Origin: Candidatus Gallacutalibacter stercoravium
GTDB taxonomy: Bacteria > Bacillota > Clostridia > Oscillospirales > Acutalibacteraceae
Assembly: GCA_018716975.1 (NCBI GenBank)
Contig: DVJE01000025.1
Coordinates: 1 to 64,000, forward strand
Direction: 5' to 3'
Length of the DNA stretch: 64,000 nt
Shown here: positions 7,702 through 16,149 of the stretch, piece by piece
Position numbering within the stretch: the first letter of the stretch is position 1
Layout: every line of letters begins with the position of its first letter
The notes under the pieces: generated by a model
Database searches by the model: none
What the model was told of the DNA's origin: nothing
Seen by the model: the letters and a program-made list of their open reading frames with translations, nothing else
Position numbers and translations under genes: made by a program

Positions 7702-8742
7702 ATGACCAAGCGTATGAGGATTGTGCTGCTGTCGGCTGTGGCCGCAGTGGGCGTGGGATTGGTGTTAGGCTGTATCGCTGTTTTCGGCCTTGGGATAACC
7801 CAAGAGAATTTTGAAGCGCGCAGCGAAACTTTTGAGCAGGATATTGTAACCATCCACGCGGAACTAGACAGCGGGGACGTTAAGCTTTACCGCACCCAGA
7901 GCGACGAAATCCAAGTGCTGTATTATGACAATGAAAATCATTATTTTACCGTAGAGGAACGAAACGGCGTGCTGGCGATCACCAGAAAAAGCCTGCCTTG
8001 GTATCAAGACCCGGCCGGTTGGATTCAGCTGGGGGGAAGGGAATATGATGTGGAAATAGGCGTGCCAGAGGACTTTGCCGGCACTTTAGAGATACAATCC
8101 ACAGCAGGCAGCGTGCAGGCGGAGGATATTGTTTGCCAAGGGGCGCAAATTTCTTCCACTTATGGTGAAATTACATTGGAGCGCGTTACCAGCAACGGCG
8201 CCCTAACGGTAACAGCAACCGCGGGCAATATTACGCTGCGGGAGGTTGCCAGCGCAGGCGGCGCCCAGGTGAAAAACACCGCCGGCAATGTTTACCTAAC
8301 CGATATGCAATGCGAAGCGGAGCTGGAGGTGGGCACAACCGCCGGGAATGTTGAGCTTAACAGTGTCAGCGCTTTGCGGGGGATTCAGGCAACCAGTTCC
8401 AGCGGCTGGGTTGGCGGCACAGGTATTGTGTGCGAAGGTAACTTTTCGGCTTCCGCTTACAGCGGCGGCGTGGCTTTTACGGACGTAAGAGCCGAGGATA
8501 TCCGCGCAGAAACCACATCGGGAGATATTCAAATGTGGAAGCTGCAAGGGCAAAGCATCCGGCTGCAAGCCGCGGCGGGCAATATTGACGGCAGCGTAAC
8601 CGACGGAAGGGAAAATTACACAATAACCAGCTATACAGCCAGCGGCAACAATGATGTGGCCCCGGGCTCAAGCAATGGAGAGAAGATTTTAGAGTTGAAC
8701 GCAACCAGCGGCAACCTTCGTTTTTCTTTTAACGATCGGTAG
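7702..8742 (+). CDS. DUF4097 beta-strand-repeat surface protein
   Basis: 346 residues: a membrane anchor or uncleaved signal at residues 5-30, then a long series of beta-helix-like repeats with recurring TTAGN, TSGN and SSGW motifs (for example TAGNITL, TAGNVYL, TAGNVEL) and C-terminal LNATSGNLRFSFNDR. This is the DUF4097/DUF2807 pattern, predicted to fold as a right-handed beta structure outside the membrane. It starts two bases after the anti-sigma stop (GGAGGTAAAATAACC before ATG), so it is a target or sensor partner of the sigma system. Function unknown. Confidence 0.85.
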   Translation: MTKRMRIVLLSAVAAVGVGLVLGCIAVFGLGITQENFEARSETFEQDIVTIHAELDSGDVKLYRTQSDEIQVLYYDNENHYFTVEERNGVLAITRKSLPWYQDPAGWIQLGGREYDVEIGVPEDFAGTLEIQSTAGSVQAEDIVCQGAQISSTYGEITLERVTSNGALTVTATAGNITLREVASAGGAQVKNTAGNVYLTDMQCEAELEVGTTAGNVELNSVSALRGIQATSSSGWVGGTGIVCEGNFSASAYSGGVAFTDVRAEDIRAETTSGDIQMWKLQGQSIRLQAAAGNIDGSVTDGRENYTITSYTASGNNDVAPGSSNGEKILELNATSGNLRFSFNDR

Positions 8743-8766
8743 CTCCACGTAGATCCATCAATTATT

Positions 8767-8793
8767 TTGGCCGTCTGCTTTTGCAGACGGCCA
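8767..8793 (+). terminator. Hairpin terminator after the sigma/DUF4097 operon
   Basis: GGCCGTCTGC, TTTT, GCAGACGGCC; a 10-bp perfect stem. The following bases ATTGTATATG are only moderately T-rich; preceding TTTT on the other strand side makes it usable both ways. Confidence 0.6.
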
Positions 8794-8868
8794 TTGTATA
8801 TGCTTAAAAATATCCTCTAATCTTGGCAAAATAAAAGGATGTTGCTATTTTGCTGTAACATAGAGCTG

Positions 8869-9300
8869 TTACGCTTTTTTGAGCAGTGCCCGAAGGATCA
8901 GGCCCACGCCCCCGGCCAACATGCCGAACATCATAATAAACTCAAACAGGCTGCTGGTGCGAAAATAAATGCGCACGCTGAGCACCAGCGCCAAGATGAG
9001 AACGGCCAAGCCGATGGTAAAAACCAGTTTGCTTGCAAGCGCCCGCGGGTTATACACCAGCATGCCGATGCCCACCACAAGAGGCAAAGCAGCCACGCCG
9101 GTAGGCAAAAAGAAGCCCCCCAGGCGTAAAAAGTACCAGTTGAAAGTAACCTCTGCCGACTGTAATATCCAAAACACGCCCACTGCGGCCAATATAATTC
9201 CCACAATCAATTCGGGGAAGAGCGAAGAAGGCGTTTTTTTATGGCGGTTCTTATCGGAGCGATAGGTGCTTTTGCTGTTCCATCCGCTTTTTTGCGGCAT
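8869..9300 (-). CDS. Small four-helix membrane protein, unknown function
   Basis: 143 residues. A basic, hydrophilic N-terminus (residues 1-27, rich in Lys, Ser and Thr) precedes four hydrophobic segments: ELIVGIILAAVGVFWIL, a Gly-rich segment ending LPLVVGIGMLVY, LVFTIGLAVLILALVLSV and FIMMFGMLAGGVGLILRALL. This layout resembles DUF5668/LiaF-N-like proteins but I cannot assign a family firmly. It has its own promoter on the minus strand and faces the DUF4097 operon convergently. Confidence 0.65.
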   Translation of the reverse strand: MPQKSGWNSKSTYRSDKNRHKKTPSSLFPELIVGIILAAVGVFWILQSAEVTFNWYFLRLGGFFLPTGVAALPLVVGIGMLVYNPRALASKLVFTIGLAVLILALVLSVRIYFRTSSLFEFIMMFGMLAGGVGLILRALLKKA

Positions 9301-9426
9301 TGCGCCTCATCCTTTCTTGTAACGGTTTACAGCTTATCAAAATCATCCGAGAGAGTTGGTAGGCTGTTTCAGCGTGGGGTAAGGCCCATTGGCCCATTGT
9401 TGCCAGTTGCCTTTTTGTTGTAACTC

Positions 9427-9455
9427 ATCATAGCACGTTAAAGCAATGGGTGCAA
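9427..9455 (-). promoter_or_regulatory. Sigma-A promoter of the small membrane protein gene
   Basis: Read on the minus strand: TTGCAC (plus 9450-9455), 17-base spacer, TATGAT (plus 9427-9432). It leaves a leader of about 120 bases before the ATG at 9300. Confidence 0.6.
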
Positions 9456-9534
9456 GGCTGCGCTGGATGAGAAAAGATGTTACGGCCAAAGAGGCGGAAA
9501 ATGCCCGCTGTTCTTGATTTCTTACCTTAGGCGA

Positions 9535-9563
9535 TTGACAACGGAAGTTGTTTTCTGTATGCT
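9535..9563 (+). promoter_or_regulatory. Sigma-A promoter of the MBL-fold gene
   Basis: TTGACA (9535-9540), 17-base spacer, TATGCT (9558-9563), ending 43 bases before the GTG start at 9607. It explains why an ATG at 9514 cannot be the start. Confidence 0.7.
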
Positions 9564-9606
9564 GAAAGCAATTGTAAAAAGGTTACAGGTTAAAGGAGGA
9601 AACGTT

Positions 9607-10446
9607 GTGAAGCTGCAATATTTGGGGACGGCGGCAGCAGAGGCCATCCCGGCTTTATTTTGCCAATGTGATATATGCCGCGCCGCACGGCGCAACGGCG
9701 GGCGTGATATTCGCGGCCGTTCGGGGGCTATTATCGACGGTGTGCTGATGATCGATTTTCCCCCTGATATCTACTTGCATGTGTTGCGGCACAATCTAGA
9801 TTTGGCTAAAGTGAAAAACTTGCTGATTACCCACTCCCACAACGATCACTTCGATGGGCAAGAATTAATGATGCGCATGCCCGGCTGCTATTGCCATATT
9901 ACGGAGGGGGAGCAGGTACTGCACGTTTACGGCAACGAAGAGGTGGGGCGGCTGTTTTTTGAGGCCCAGCGTTTGGAGTTTGGACGCACCACGGTGGACT
10001 TTTTGACCTATGCCCAGTTGGCGCCTTTTGTGCCGGTTACCGTGGGAGGTTACCGGGTTACAGCCTTGCCTGCCCGGCATAAGTTGGACGAGCACGCCTA
10101 CTTCTATCTAGTGCAAAAGGACGGCAAGGGTTTGCTTTATGCTCACGACACGGGTCTATTTTATGACGAGGTTTATGATTATTTAGCCCGGTGTGGCGGT
10201 CGGTTGGGCATTGTTAGCTTGGATTGCACCTCTTGCGCCGGAAAGGACGGTGCAAACCATATGGGTTTGCCCGACAATTTGGAGGTATTGGCGCGGTTGC
10301 GCAGCCAGGGCAATGTGGATGACGCCACAAAATGTGTGGTGAATCACTTTAGCCACAACAGCGGAATGCTGTATGAGCAGATGTGCGAGGCGGCGCGCCC
10401 GCACGGATTGCTGGTTTCTTACGACGGCATGGTGGTGGAGGGCTAG
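9607..10446 (+). CDS. MBL-fold metallohydrolase, PhnP-like phosphodiesterase
   Basis: 279 residues. The metal-binding core is visible: THSHNDHFDG (HxHxDH), a His in LPARHK, Asp in YAHDTG, and a C-terminal VNHFSHNSG. Near the N-terminus it has CQCDICRAARRNGGRDIRGR, the CxCxxC plus Arg pattern that binds an extra zinc in PhnP cyclic phosphodiesterases. No phn C-P lyase genes are nearby, so a cyclic nucleotide or cyclic phosphate substrate is more likely than phosphonate breakdown. The GTG start follows TAAAGGAGGAAAC. Confidence 0.85.
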   Translation: MKLQYLGTAAAEAIPALFCQCDICRAARRNGGRDIRGRSGAIIDGVLMIDFPPDIYLHVLRHNLDLAKVKNLLITHSHNDHFDGQELMMRMPGCYCHITEGEQVLHVYGNEEVGRLFFEAQRLEFGRTTVDFLTYAQLAPFVPVTVGGYRVTALPARHKLDEHAYFYLVQKDGKGLLYAHDTGLFYDEVYDYLARCGGRLGIVSLDCTSCAGKDGANHMGLPDNLEVLARLRSQGNVDDATKCVVNHFSHNSGMLYEQMCEAARPHGLLVSYDGMVVEG

Positions 10447-10483
10447 CCAAACGGTGCGCCTCCCCTGCCCATAGCAAGATAGA

Positions 10484-10514
10484 GAGCGGTCACCGGTGCA
10501 ACCGGGGGCCGCTC
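10484..10514 (+). terminator. Hairpin after the MBL-fold gene
   Basis: GAGCGG, TCA, CCGGT, GCA, ACCGG, GGG, CCGCTC: two stems separated by a symmetric 3x3 internal loop. Only TTGTG follows, so termination strength is uncertain. The rest of 10515-10790 shows no gene. Confidence 0.4.
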
Positions 10515-10801
10515 TTGTGCTGTGTGCTAAAAATATGGGGTGGAAAGAAAAGATGTTGCCAAGGCCTTACGGGCTTATATGTAGTAAGAAGCAAAGAAGG
10601 GCTTGCGGTATTTTGATATAGCAAATGGCCTGAATGGATGCGGGGCCAAACAGCGGCACTGGGATAGGCCGGCGGTGTAATGCACATGCACTTAAAGCCG
10701 TTTTTTGAAGGAAAAAGGCCAACCCAAGCCAAAGAAAAAACGAGTATATTTTAGATTTAGGAAAAGAGCCATTGTTTATTAAAAAACCGGTTACATCTGT
10801 G

Positions 10802-10810
10802 TGTTATACT
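10802..10810 (+). promoter_or_regulatory. Extended -10 promoter of the DUF4340 gene
   Basis: TG-T-TATACT with no good -35 box 17 bases upstream; an AT-rich tract precedes it. Start ATG at 10854 follows AAAGGAGTTAAGG. Confidence 0.45.
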
Positions 10811-10853
10811 TTGCATAAAGATTTAGAGTTAGGCGAAAGGAGTTAAGGGGCGT

Positions 10854-12392
10854 ATGAAAAGCAGAGCGGGCAGAACGTTGCTGGGGCTGTTTGTGGCTTT
10901 GGTGATTTTGTGCATTGCTCTGGCTTTGCTAACCATAGGCGCCCGGCCGCCCCAAGAGGAAACAGGCGCTTCTAGCGTTGATACTGCTCTTAGCCAAAGC
11001 GCGGAGATTTCCGTCCAACGGCGGGAAGATCTGCTTTCTATGAAAGTGACCAACCAGCAAGGCAGCTACACCATCTTATCGGTGACGGCGTCGGGATCTG
11101 ACACCGATGATTCCGAGCAGGTTTTAGCATCGGGCGAAATGCAGCAAGACGGCGTTTTGGCTGATGGAACGATTGTTTATCAAGTTCAGGAACTAGAAGG
11201 ATTGCCCCAAAATGAAACCTTAGTAAGCCAAGTGATGCAGTATGGCGCAGAGATGAACATCACCGAAGAGGTGGGGGAAACCGACGACCTGGATCAGTTT
11301 GGTTTAGCTTCCCCCCAAGCAACGGTGACGCTTACCTATGAAGATGGGGAAAGCTTTACCTATTATGTTGGCGATCAGCCCCCGGTGGAATATGAGGAGC
11401 CCCAATACTACCTGGTAGCGGAGGATTCTAATTATGTTTATATAGGCAGTGTAGACAACCGCTTGTTGGGGGATGTGTGCGCTCTGGTGGATACGCAAAT
11501 ATTAGAAGAGGAATCAGAGGAGAGCCAGGAAGAAGGGGAAGAAACCGGCGCATCTGGCGCGATGAATTGGCTGCGCCTGTCGGGCGGCGCTTTTGAACAG
11601 GATATTTTGATAACGCACGACACGGCGGGCAACCTACAGATAGAGCAGCCCTTGGCCGCCCCCGGCAACCAGGAGGCGGTGAATTACATTGCAGCCAGCC
11701 TATCGGGGCTAAAGGCGCAAAATGTGGTTGCCGTTCATCCTGATAGCGAACAGTTAGAAGAATTTGGTTTGGCGCAACCCCAAGCAGTGCTAGAATGTGA
11801 ATATAACGGCAAAGAGGTTTGCTTAGAAGCCAGCCCGAAGGATGAGGCGAGCTATTATCTACAAGTAGCCGATCGGCCGGTGGTCTATCAGGTTAGCGCT
11901 GATCGGGTAAAAGCTTGGGCACAAGCAGATCTGCTTTCGTTGCGCAACGAACAGGCCCTGGTGGTAAGCCAAGACAAAATAGCGGATTTAGAACTAACCG
12001 TGCAGGGGCAATATTTAACCTTTACCGCCACCCGAGAGGAAGATCCCTCTCGGTCTACCCAAGACAAAACCTATTACACCTATACCTTGTGGGCCCAAAC
12101 GCCGCAAGGGCAACAAGCCGATGCCGAAGACTATGCGTATCTGCTGGAGAGGCTGAATGAATTACCGCTGGTGGGATGGCCGGACGGCGGGGCATTCCCT
12201 GAAGGGGAGGTAGCGCTGTGCGTAACCTATTCTGGTTTTGACGGGCAGGGCGGGCATACGCTGGAGCTAATCCCCGGAGGGGAAGGTGGGCGCTATGCGG
12301 TGCGGCTGGACGGCATATATCAGGGGTTGACGCCGGGCTCCAGCGCAAAGGCGGCTGTGGAAGCAGCCCAGGCCTTGGCGGAAACGGAGTGA
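10854..12392 (+). CDS. DUF4340 domain-containing protein, membrane anchored
   Basis: 512 residues with a single N-terminal membrane segment (about residues 8-28, LLGLFVALVILCIALALLTI) and an acidic extracellular part. Two DUF4340-like units are visible: FGLASPQATVTLTYEDGESF followed by YYVGDQ, and later FGLAQPQAVLECEYNGKEVC. This family often sits with gliding/ABC auxiliary proteins (GldG-like), but no such genes flank it here. An acidic low-complexity stretch (EEESEESQEEGEE) separates the units. Role unknown. Confidence 0.82.
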   Translation: MKSRAGRTLLGLFVALVILCIALALLTIGARPPQEETGASSVDTALSQSAEISVQRREDLLSMKVTNQQGSYTILSVTASGSDTDDSEQVLASGEMQQDGVLADGTIVYQVQELEGLPQNETLVSQVMQYGAEMNITEEVGETDDLDQFGLASPQATVTLTYEDGESFTYYVGDQPPVEYEEPQYYLVAEDSNYVYIGSVDNRLLGDVCALVDTQILEEESEESQEEGEETGASGAMNWLRLSGGAFEQDILITHDTAGNLQIEQPLAAPGNQEAVNYIAASLSGLKAQNVVAVHPDSEQLEEFGLAQPQAVLECEYNGKEVCLEASPKDEASYYLQVADRPVVYQVSADRVKAWAQADLLSLRNEQALVVSQDKIADLELTVQGQYLTFTATREEDPSRSTQDKTYYTYTLWAQTPQGQQADAEDYAYLLERLNELPLVGWPDGGAFPEGEVALCVTYSGFDGQGGHTLELIPGGEGGRYAVRLDGIYQGLTPGSSAKAAVEAAQALAETE

Positions 12393-12587
12393 TTTTATTG
12401 ATGTATGGTACCCCCCCAATGAAAGCTTTGACAAAACAACCAATAAACCGCTTAGGTGCCGCCGGTGGCACATATTGAAGCCGCTGTTGCTTATGCTATT
12501 GTTAGAACCTGGGTACACAAGAGTTTTAACGCTAGAGAAGCGGTATGGCTGGGGGATTGAGCCCATGTATGGAGGAGGAAAAACGTT

Positions 12588-14021
12588 TTGGCAAAAATAG
12601 ATTATGACGTTGTGGTGGTGGGCGCAGGCCCTGCCGGAATATTTACGGCCTTGGAGCTAACCCGCTTGGCACCGGATAAAAAGGTGCTGGTGGTGGATTC
12701 GGGCAGCAGCATTGAAAAACGAGCTTGCCCGGCTCGCACTTCGGGTACCTGCGCCCATTGTAAAACCTGTAGCATTATGAACGGCTGGGCGGGCGCAGGC
12801 GCCTTTTCAGACGGCAAACTTTCTCTTTCGGAGGAAGTGGGCGGTAATTTGACAGATTACCTGCCGGTGGAGGAAGTGCGCAGTTTGATTGCCTACGCAG
12901 ACTCGGTTTACCTGCATTATGGCGCGCCGGATATTGTGTTTGGCAAAAGCAACCGCTTTGCCGACCAAATTTCTTATGAGGCCCACAAGCACGATATTAA
13001 GCTTATCCATTGCCCGGTGCGCCATATGGGAACAGAGTACTCTTATCAGGTGCTCAGCGCCATGTACCATTTTTTGCAACAGCAGCCGAACTTTGAATTT
13101 CGCGAGCGCACAACGGCGGATTCTCTTTTATGCCAAGAGGGAAAGGTGTGCGGCGTGTATCTTACCGGTTCCGATGGGGCGCGCACTTTGGTGCGCTGCG
13201 CATATGTTGTGGCGGCACCGGGGCGCGGCGGCGCTGCCTGGCTGAGCCGGATTGCCCAAGAAAACGGGCTGCAAACCACCAACAACGAGGTGGATATCGG
13301 CGTGCGGGTAGAGGTACCCAACGCTGTGATGGATCATTTAACCAAAAACCTTTATGAAGCTAAGCTGGTGTATTATTCCGATACCTTTGAGAATAAGGTG
13401 CGCACTTTTTGCATGAATCCGGGCGGCATTGTCAGCGAGGAGCATTATGAAGGCGGCGTTACCGGCGGTATTGCAGTGGTGAATGGGCACAGCTATGCCG
13501 ATGAAGATAAACACACAGAAAACACCAACTTTGCTTTGCTGGTGTCTACCCGCTTTACCGAACCTTTTCGCCAACCGATTGAGTATGGACGGTATATTGC
13601 CCAGCTGGGCAATATGCTTACCGGCGGGGGGATTATGGTGCAGCGTTTGGGGGATCTGTTGCAAGGGCGCCGCACCGATGCCACGCGTTTAAAAAAATCC
13701 ACAACTGTTCCCACCTTAAAAAACGCAGTGCCGGGCGATTTATCGTTCGTACTGCCGCACCGGCATTTAACCAGCATTGTTGAGGCGCTGCGTGCCTTTA
13801 ATAAGCTGGCTCCGGGCCTTTATTCGAGGAATACCTTGCTGTATGGTGTGGAGGTAAAATTTTATTCCTCTAAGGTGGCGGTGGGAGCCAACTTTGAAAC
13901 CGCCATTGGCAATTTATACGCCATAGGGGATGGAGCGGGCATCACCCGGGGGCTGATGCAAGCATCGGTTACCGGCGTGGTGGTGGCCAGAGACATTGCG
14001 AACAGAGAGCAGAAGGCTTAA
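12588..14021 (+). CDS. NAD(P)/FAD-dependent oxidoreductase (COG2509-type FAD-utilising dehydrogenase)
   Basis: 477 residues. The N-terminal dinucleotide-binding motif is VVVVGAGPAGIFTALEL (residues 6-22). A cysteine-containing stretch, ACPARTSGTCAHC followed by NGWAGAGAFSDGK, is characteristic of the COG2509 dehydrogenases, and the C-terminal FAD motif is YAIGDGAGITRGLMQAS. The substrate is unknown. The start is TTG at 12588 after GGAGGAGGAAAAACG. It stands alone between the DUF4340 gene and a strong terminator. The 195 bases upstream show no convincing promoter. Confidence 0.88.
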   Translation: MAKIDYDVVVVGAGPAGIFTALELTRLAPDKKVLVVDSGSSIEKRACPARTSGTCAHCKTCSIMNGWAGAGAFSDGKLSLSEEVGGNLTDYLPVEEVRSLIAYADSVYLHYGAPDIVFGKSNRFADQISYEAHKHDIKLIHCPVRHMGTEYSYQVLSAMYHFLQQQPNFEFRERTTADSLLCQEGKVCGVYLTGSDGARTLVRCAYVVAAPGRGGAAWLSRIAQENGLQTTNNEVDIGVRVEVPNAVMDHLTKNLYEAKLVYYSDTFENKVRTFCMNPGGIVSEEHYEGGVTGGIAVVNGHSYADEDKHTENTNFALLVSTRFTEPFRQPIEYGRYIAQLGNMLTGGGIMVQRLGDLLQGRRTDATRLKKSTTVPTLKNAVPGDLSFVLPHRHLTSIVEALRAFNKLAPGLYSRNTLLYGVEVKFYSSKVAVGANFETAIGNLYAIGDGAGITRGLMQASVTGVVVARDIANREQKA

Positions 14022-14074
14022 CAAAAGGCACTACTTCGAGTGAAAACAGCAGGAAATAAATGGATATCGATAAA

Positions 14075-14121
14075 AAGTAGCAGAGGCCGCGCGGGTTTTG
14101 CCCGCGCGGCCTCTGCTACTT
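14075..14121 (+). terminator. Long hairpin terminator
   Basis: AAGTAGCAGAGGCCGCGCGGG, TTTT, then its perfect complement ending CTACTT. The stem is about 21 bp with A and T runs on both sides, so it can serve the plus-strand oxidoreductase gene and the minus-strand kinase-like gene. Confidence 0.8.
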
Positions 14122-14168
14122 AAGTAAAGGAGGGAAAAAAGGAGAAGAGATTTATGAAAAAGGGGTTT

Positions 14169-14798
14169 TTAGGTTTCGTCGCGGTGCGATAGATAGCACA
14201 GGATCACCTCTACCGCCGCTTCGATGCCGATGACGCCACTGTCCAGGGAGATATGATAGGAGTGGGCGTCGCCCCACTTTTCATCGGAATAATAATTATG
14301 ATAGCTTCGCCGCCGTTTATCCATGCGAACCAAAAGATCTAAGATGCCGTCTTCTGGCTGCTTGTAAACTTCTATGGCTCTGCGCGCCCGATTTTCCATA
14401 GATGCGTGGATAAATAAATTTACGCAATTGGGCAGCCCGCGAAGAATGTGATCGGCACATCGCCCCACAATAACGCAGGGGCCCTCGCTAGCCACTTGCT
14501 TGATAACATCCGACTGCACTTTATAGATGCGATCGTTCATGGTGAGATCGGCAATGTTTACCGTATGGTTGGCGGAAGCATACAGCCCCATTGCAAGGGA
14601 ATAAATGAGACTATCGTTGGCCCGTTCCTCTACATTGTCAAATAAATTTTCATCAATACCGCTTTTTTGCGCCGCTTGAATGATAAGCTTTTTGTCATAA
14701 TAGGCGATGCCCAAACGGGAGGCTAGTTGACGGCCGATTTCCCGGCCCCCGCTCCCGTACTCGCGGCTGATGGTGATAATAAGATGGTTGTTTTCCAT
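14169..14798 (-). CDS. Cytidylate kinase-like family protein
   Basis: 209 residues. The P-loop region is ITISREYGSGGREIGRQLA (residues 9-27), with the glycine-rich pattern of the Cytidylate_kin2 family, followed by YYDKKLI, VGRCADHIL (Walker B-like position) and an Arg-rich lid region MDKRRRSYHNYYSDEKWGD. These proteins resemble but are distinct from Cmk; Clostridia often carry several, and the substrate is not established. A GGAGGG site precedes the ATG on the minus strand. The AT-rich 14820-14960 region upstream probably holds its promoter. Confidence 0.85.
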   Translation of the reverse strand: MENNHLIITISREYGSGGREIGRQLASRLGIAYYDKKLIIQAAQKSGIDENLFDNVEERANDSLIYSLAMGLYASANHTVNIADLTMNDRIYKVQSDVIKQVASEGPCVIVGRCADHILRGLPNCVNLFIHASMENRARRAIEVYKQPEDGILDLLVRMDKRRRSYHNYYSDEKWGDAHSYHISLDSGVIGIEAAVEVILCYLSHRDET

Positions 14799-14988
14799 AA
14801 AGCCAGGTAATCCCTCCCTCTACGGTAAAGTGTAATTCTCTTTATGGTAGTATGGTCTAATAGAAACCAAATATTCCCAAAATAATTGTTTGTGAACAAT
14901 ATTTGCTTTATTTATATTATGATACCATATTTCTTGAACGAAATCTACATTCTAATATGAATTTCTCATAAAATGATTGCCAAAAAAT

Positions 14989-15026
14989 GCCGCCTGTGTT
15001 TGGGAATTATTCCCAAACACAGGCGG
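14989..15026 (-). terminator. Hairpin terminator for the amidohydrolase gene
   Basis: CCGCCTGTGTTTGGGAAT and its complement ATTCCCAAACACAGGCGG form an 18-bp stem; on the minus strand it is followed by CATTTTTTGG. It lies just past the stop of the minus-strand gene. Confidence 0.85.
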
Positions 15027-15038
15027 CAGGCAGAAAAA

Positions 15039-15860
15039 TCATAGGGATAAACCCAGTATTTTTTCCGCATTGCCTTTTAAAATGAGACGGTATTCGTTTT
15101 CTTCTAACCCCAGGCTAAATAAAGTTTCGAGCTCTTGTTTGTGGTTCCACATGGGAAAATCTACGCCAAATACGATGCGCTGAGCGCCATAAGCGCGAAT
15201 TAACTCTTTAGAGCGCGTTTTGCCCAAAAAGGCAAAGGAACTGGAGGTATCCAGATAGCACTGGCGATCCTTGAGATATTCTAAAGCCAGATCCCATAAA
15301 GACCAACCGCCAAAATGGGCGCCCACTACCACAAGCTGGGGAAACTCGTCTAAAATATGGGCCAAGCGGGCTGGATGGGAATAGCCATAGCGGTAATCGC
15401 CGCAGTGAATCAGCAAGGGCATTTTGCCTTGCAGCCAGCGGTATAGGGGCATCATCTTGGGGCAATCCATATCAAAACGCTGCACGTCAGGATGTATTTT
15501 CACCCCGTGCAATCCAAGAGAGGGAAAGCGCTTTAGCTCAGCGATGGGATCTTCCATATCCGGATGGATGGTACCCAGGCCGATTAATTCACCGGGATGC
15601 AATTTGCACTGCTCTGAAATAAAATTGTTAATGCTTTGCACTTGGTGCGGCGTAGTTGCCACAGATTGAACCACCACGCGGCCGACGCCGCCTTCGCGGG
15701 CGCTGGAAAGCAGCCGTTCAACTGTGCCGCAGTTATTCATTGTAAGCCCGTAAAAATCGCCGATGCTTTGCGATGCTTTTTGGGCGATTTTCTCGGGGTA
15801 AATATGGGCGTGGAAATCCACGATTTGATCAGGGGTTACTTGTTGCAAAAAAGGATGCAT
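15039..15860 (-). CDS. Amidohydrolase-2 family metal-dependent hydrolase
   Basis: 273 residues predicted to form a TIM barrel. The active-site ladder is in place: DFHAHIYPE (HxH after strand 1), GLHGVKIHPD (Lys/His), LLIHCGD, VVVGAHFGG and IVFGVDFPM (final Asp). This is the PF04909 pattern of decarboxylase/hydrolase enzymes such as the ACMSD group; the substrate is not evident. AAGGAAGG precedes the ATG. The gene diverges from the DUF1015 gene, and a perfect 13-bp inverted repeat lies between them. Confidence 0.85.
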   Translation of the reverse strand: MHPFLQQVTPDQIVDFHAHIYPEKIAQKASQSIGDFYGLTMNNCGTVERLLSSAREGGVGRVVVQSVATTPHQVQSINNFISEQCKLHPGELIGLGTIHPDMEDPIAELKRFPSLGLHGVKIHPDVQRFDMDCPKMMPLYRWLQGKMPLLIHCGDYRYGYSHPARLAHILDEFPQLVVVGAHFGGWSLWDLALEYLKDRQCYLDTSSSFAFLGKTRSKELIRAYGAQRIVFGVDFPMWNHKQELETLFSLGLEENEYRLILKGNAEKILGLSL

Positions 15861-15945
15861 GTTTGGGTCCTTCCTTTCTTTGGGGCATCCGGTGGGCTAC
15901 AAAAACCCGTATAAATATACCTCACTATAAAAATATACCGTTTAC

Positions 15946-15978
15946 TTGGCAGGTTTTCAATACCTGAAAACCTGCCAA
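15946..15978. promoter_or_regulatory. Perfect 13-bp inverted repeat in a divergent intergenic region
   Basis: TTGGCAGGTTTTC (15946-15958), seven-base loop, GAAAACCTGCCAA (15966-15978). Neither strand has a T run after the stem, so it looks more like an operator or RNA structure than a terminator. An AT-rich segment on its left (TATAAATATAC) could be the amidohydrolase promoter. Confidence 0.5.
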
Positions 15979-16032
15979 GCGGGAATTTTGCTATCTGTAT
16001 CCTGTTTGCCGAAAGCCGGTAGAGGGGGTTTA

Positions 16033-16061
16033 TTGACATTTACTTTACCTTTTTATAAAAT
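16033..16061 (+). promoter_or_regulatory. Sigma-A promoter of the DUF1015 gene
   Basis: TTGACA (16033-16038), 17-base spacer, TAAAAT (16056-16061). The ATG at 16150 follows a GGAGGAGAAGGGA site. Confidence 0.6.
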
Positions 16062-16149
16062 GAAAACGGTAATGAAAAATTATCCAAAGGCACAAGGCGC
16101 CCGAATTTGGGCTTTTATGCCTTCTAGCCGGAGGAGAAGGGAGCCGCTT

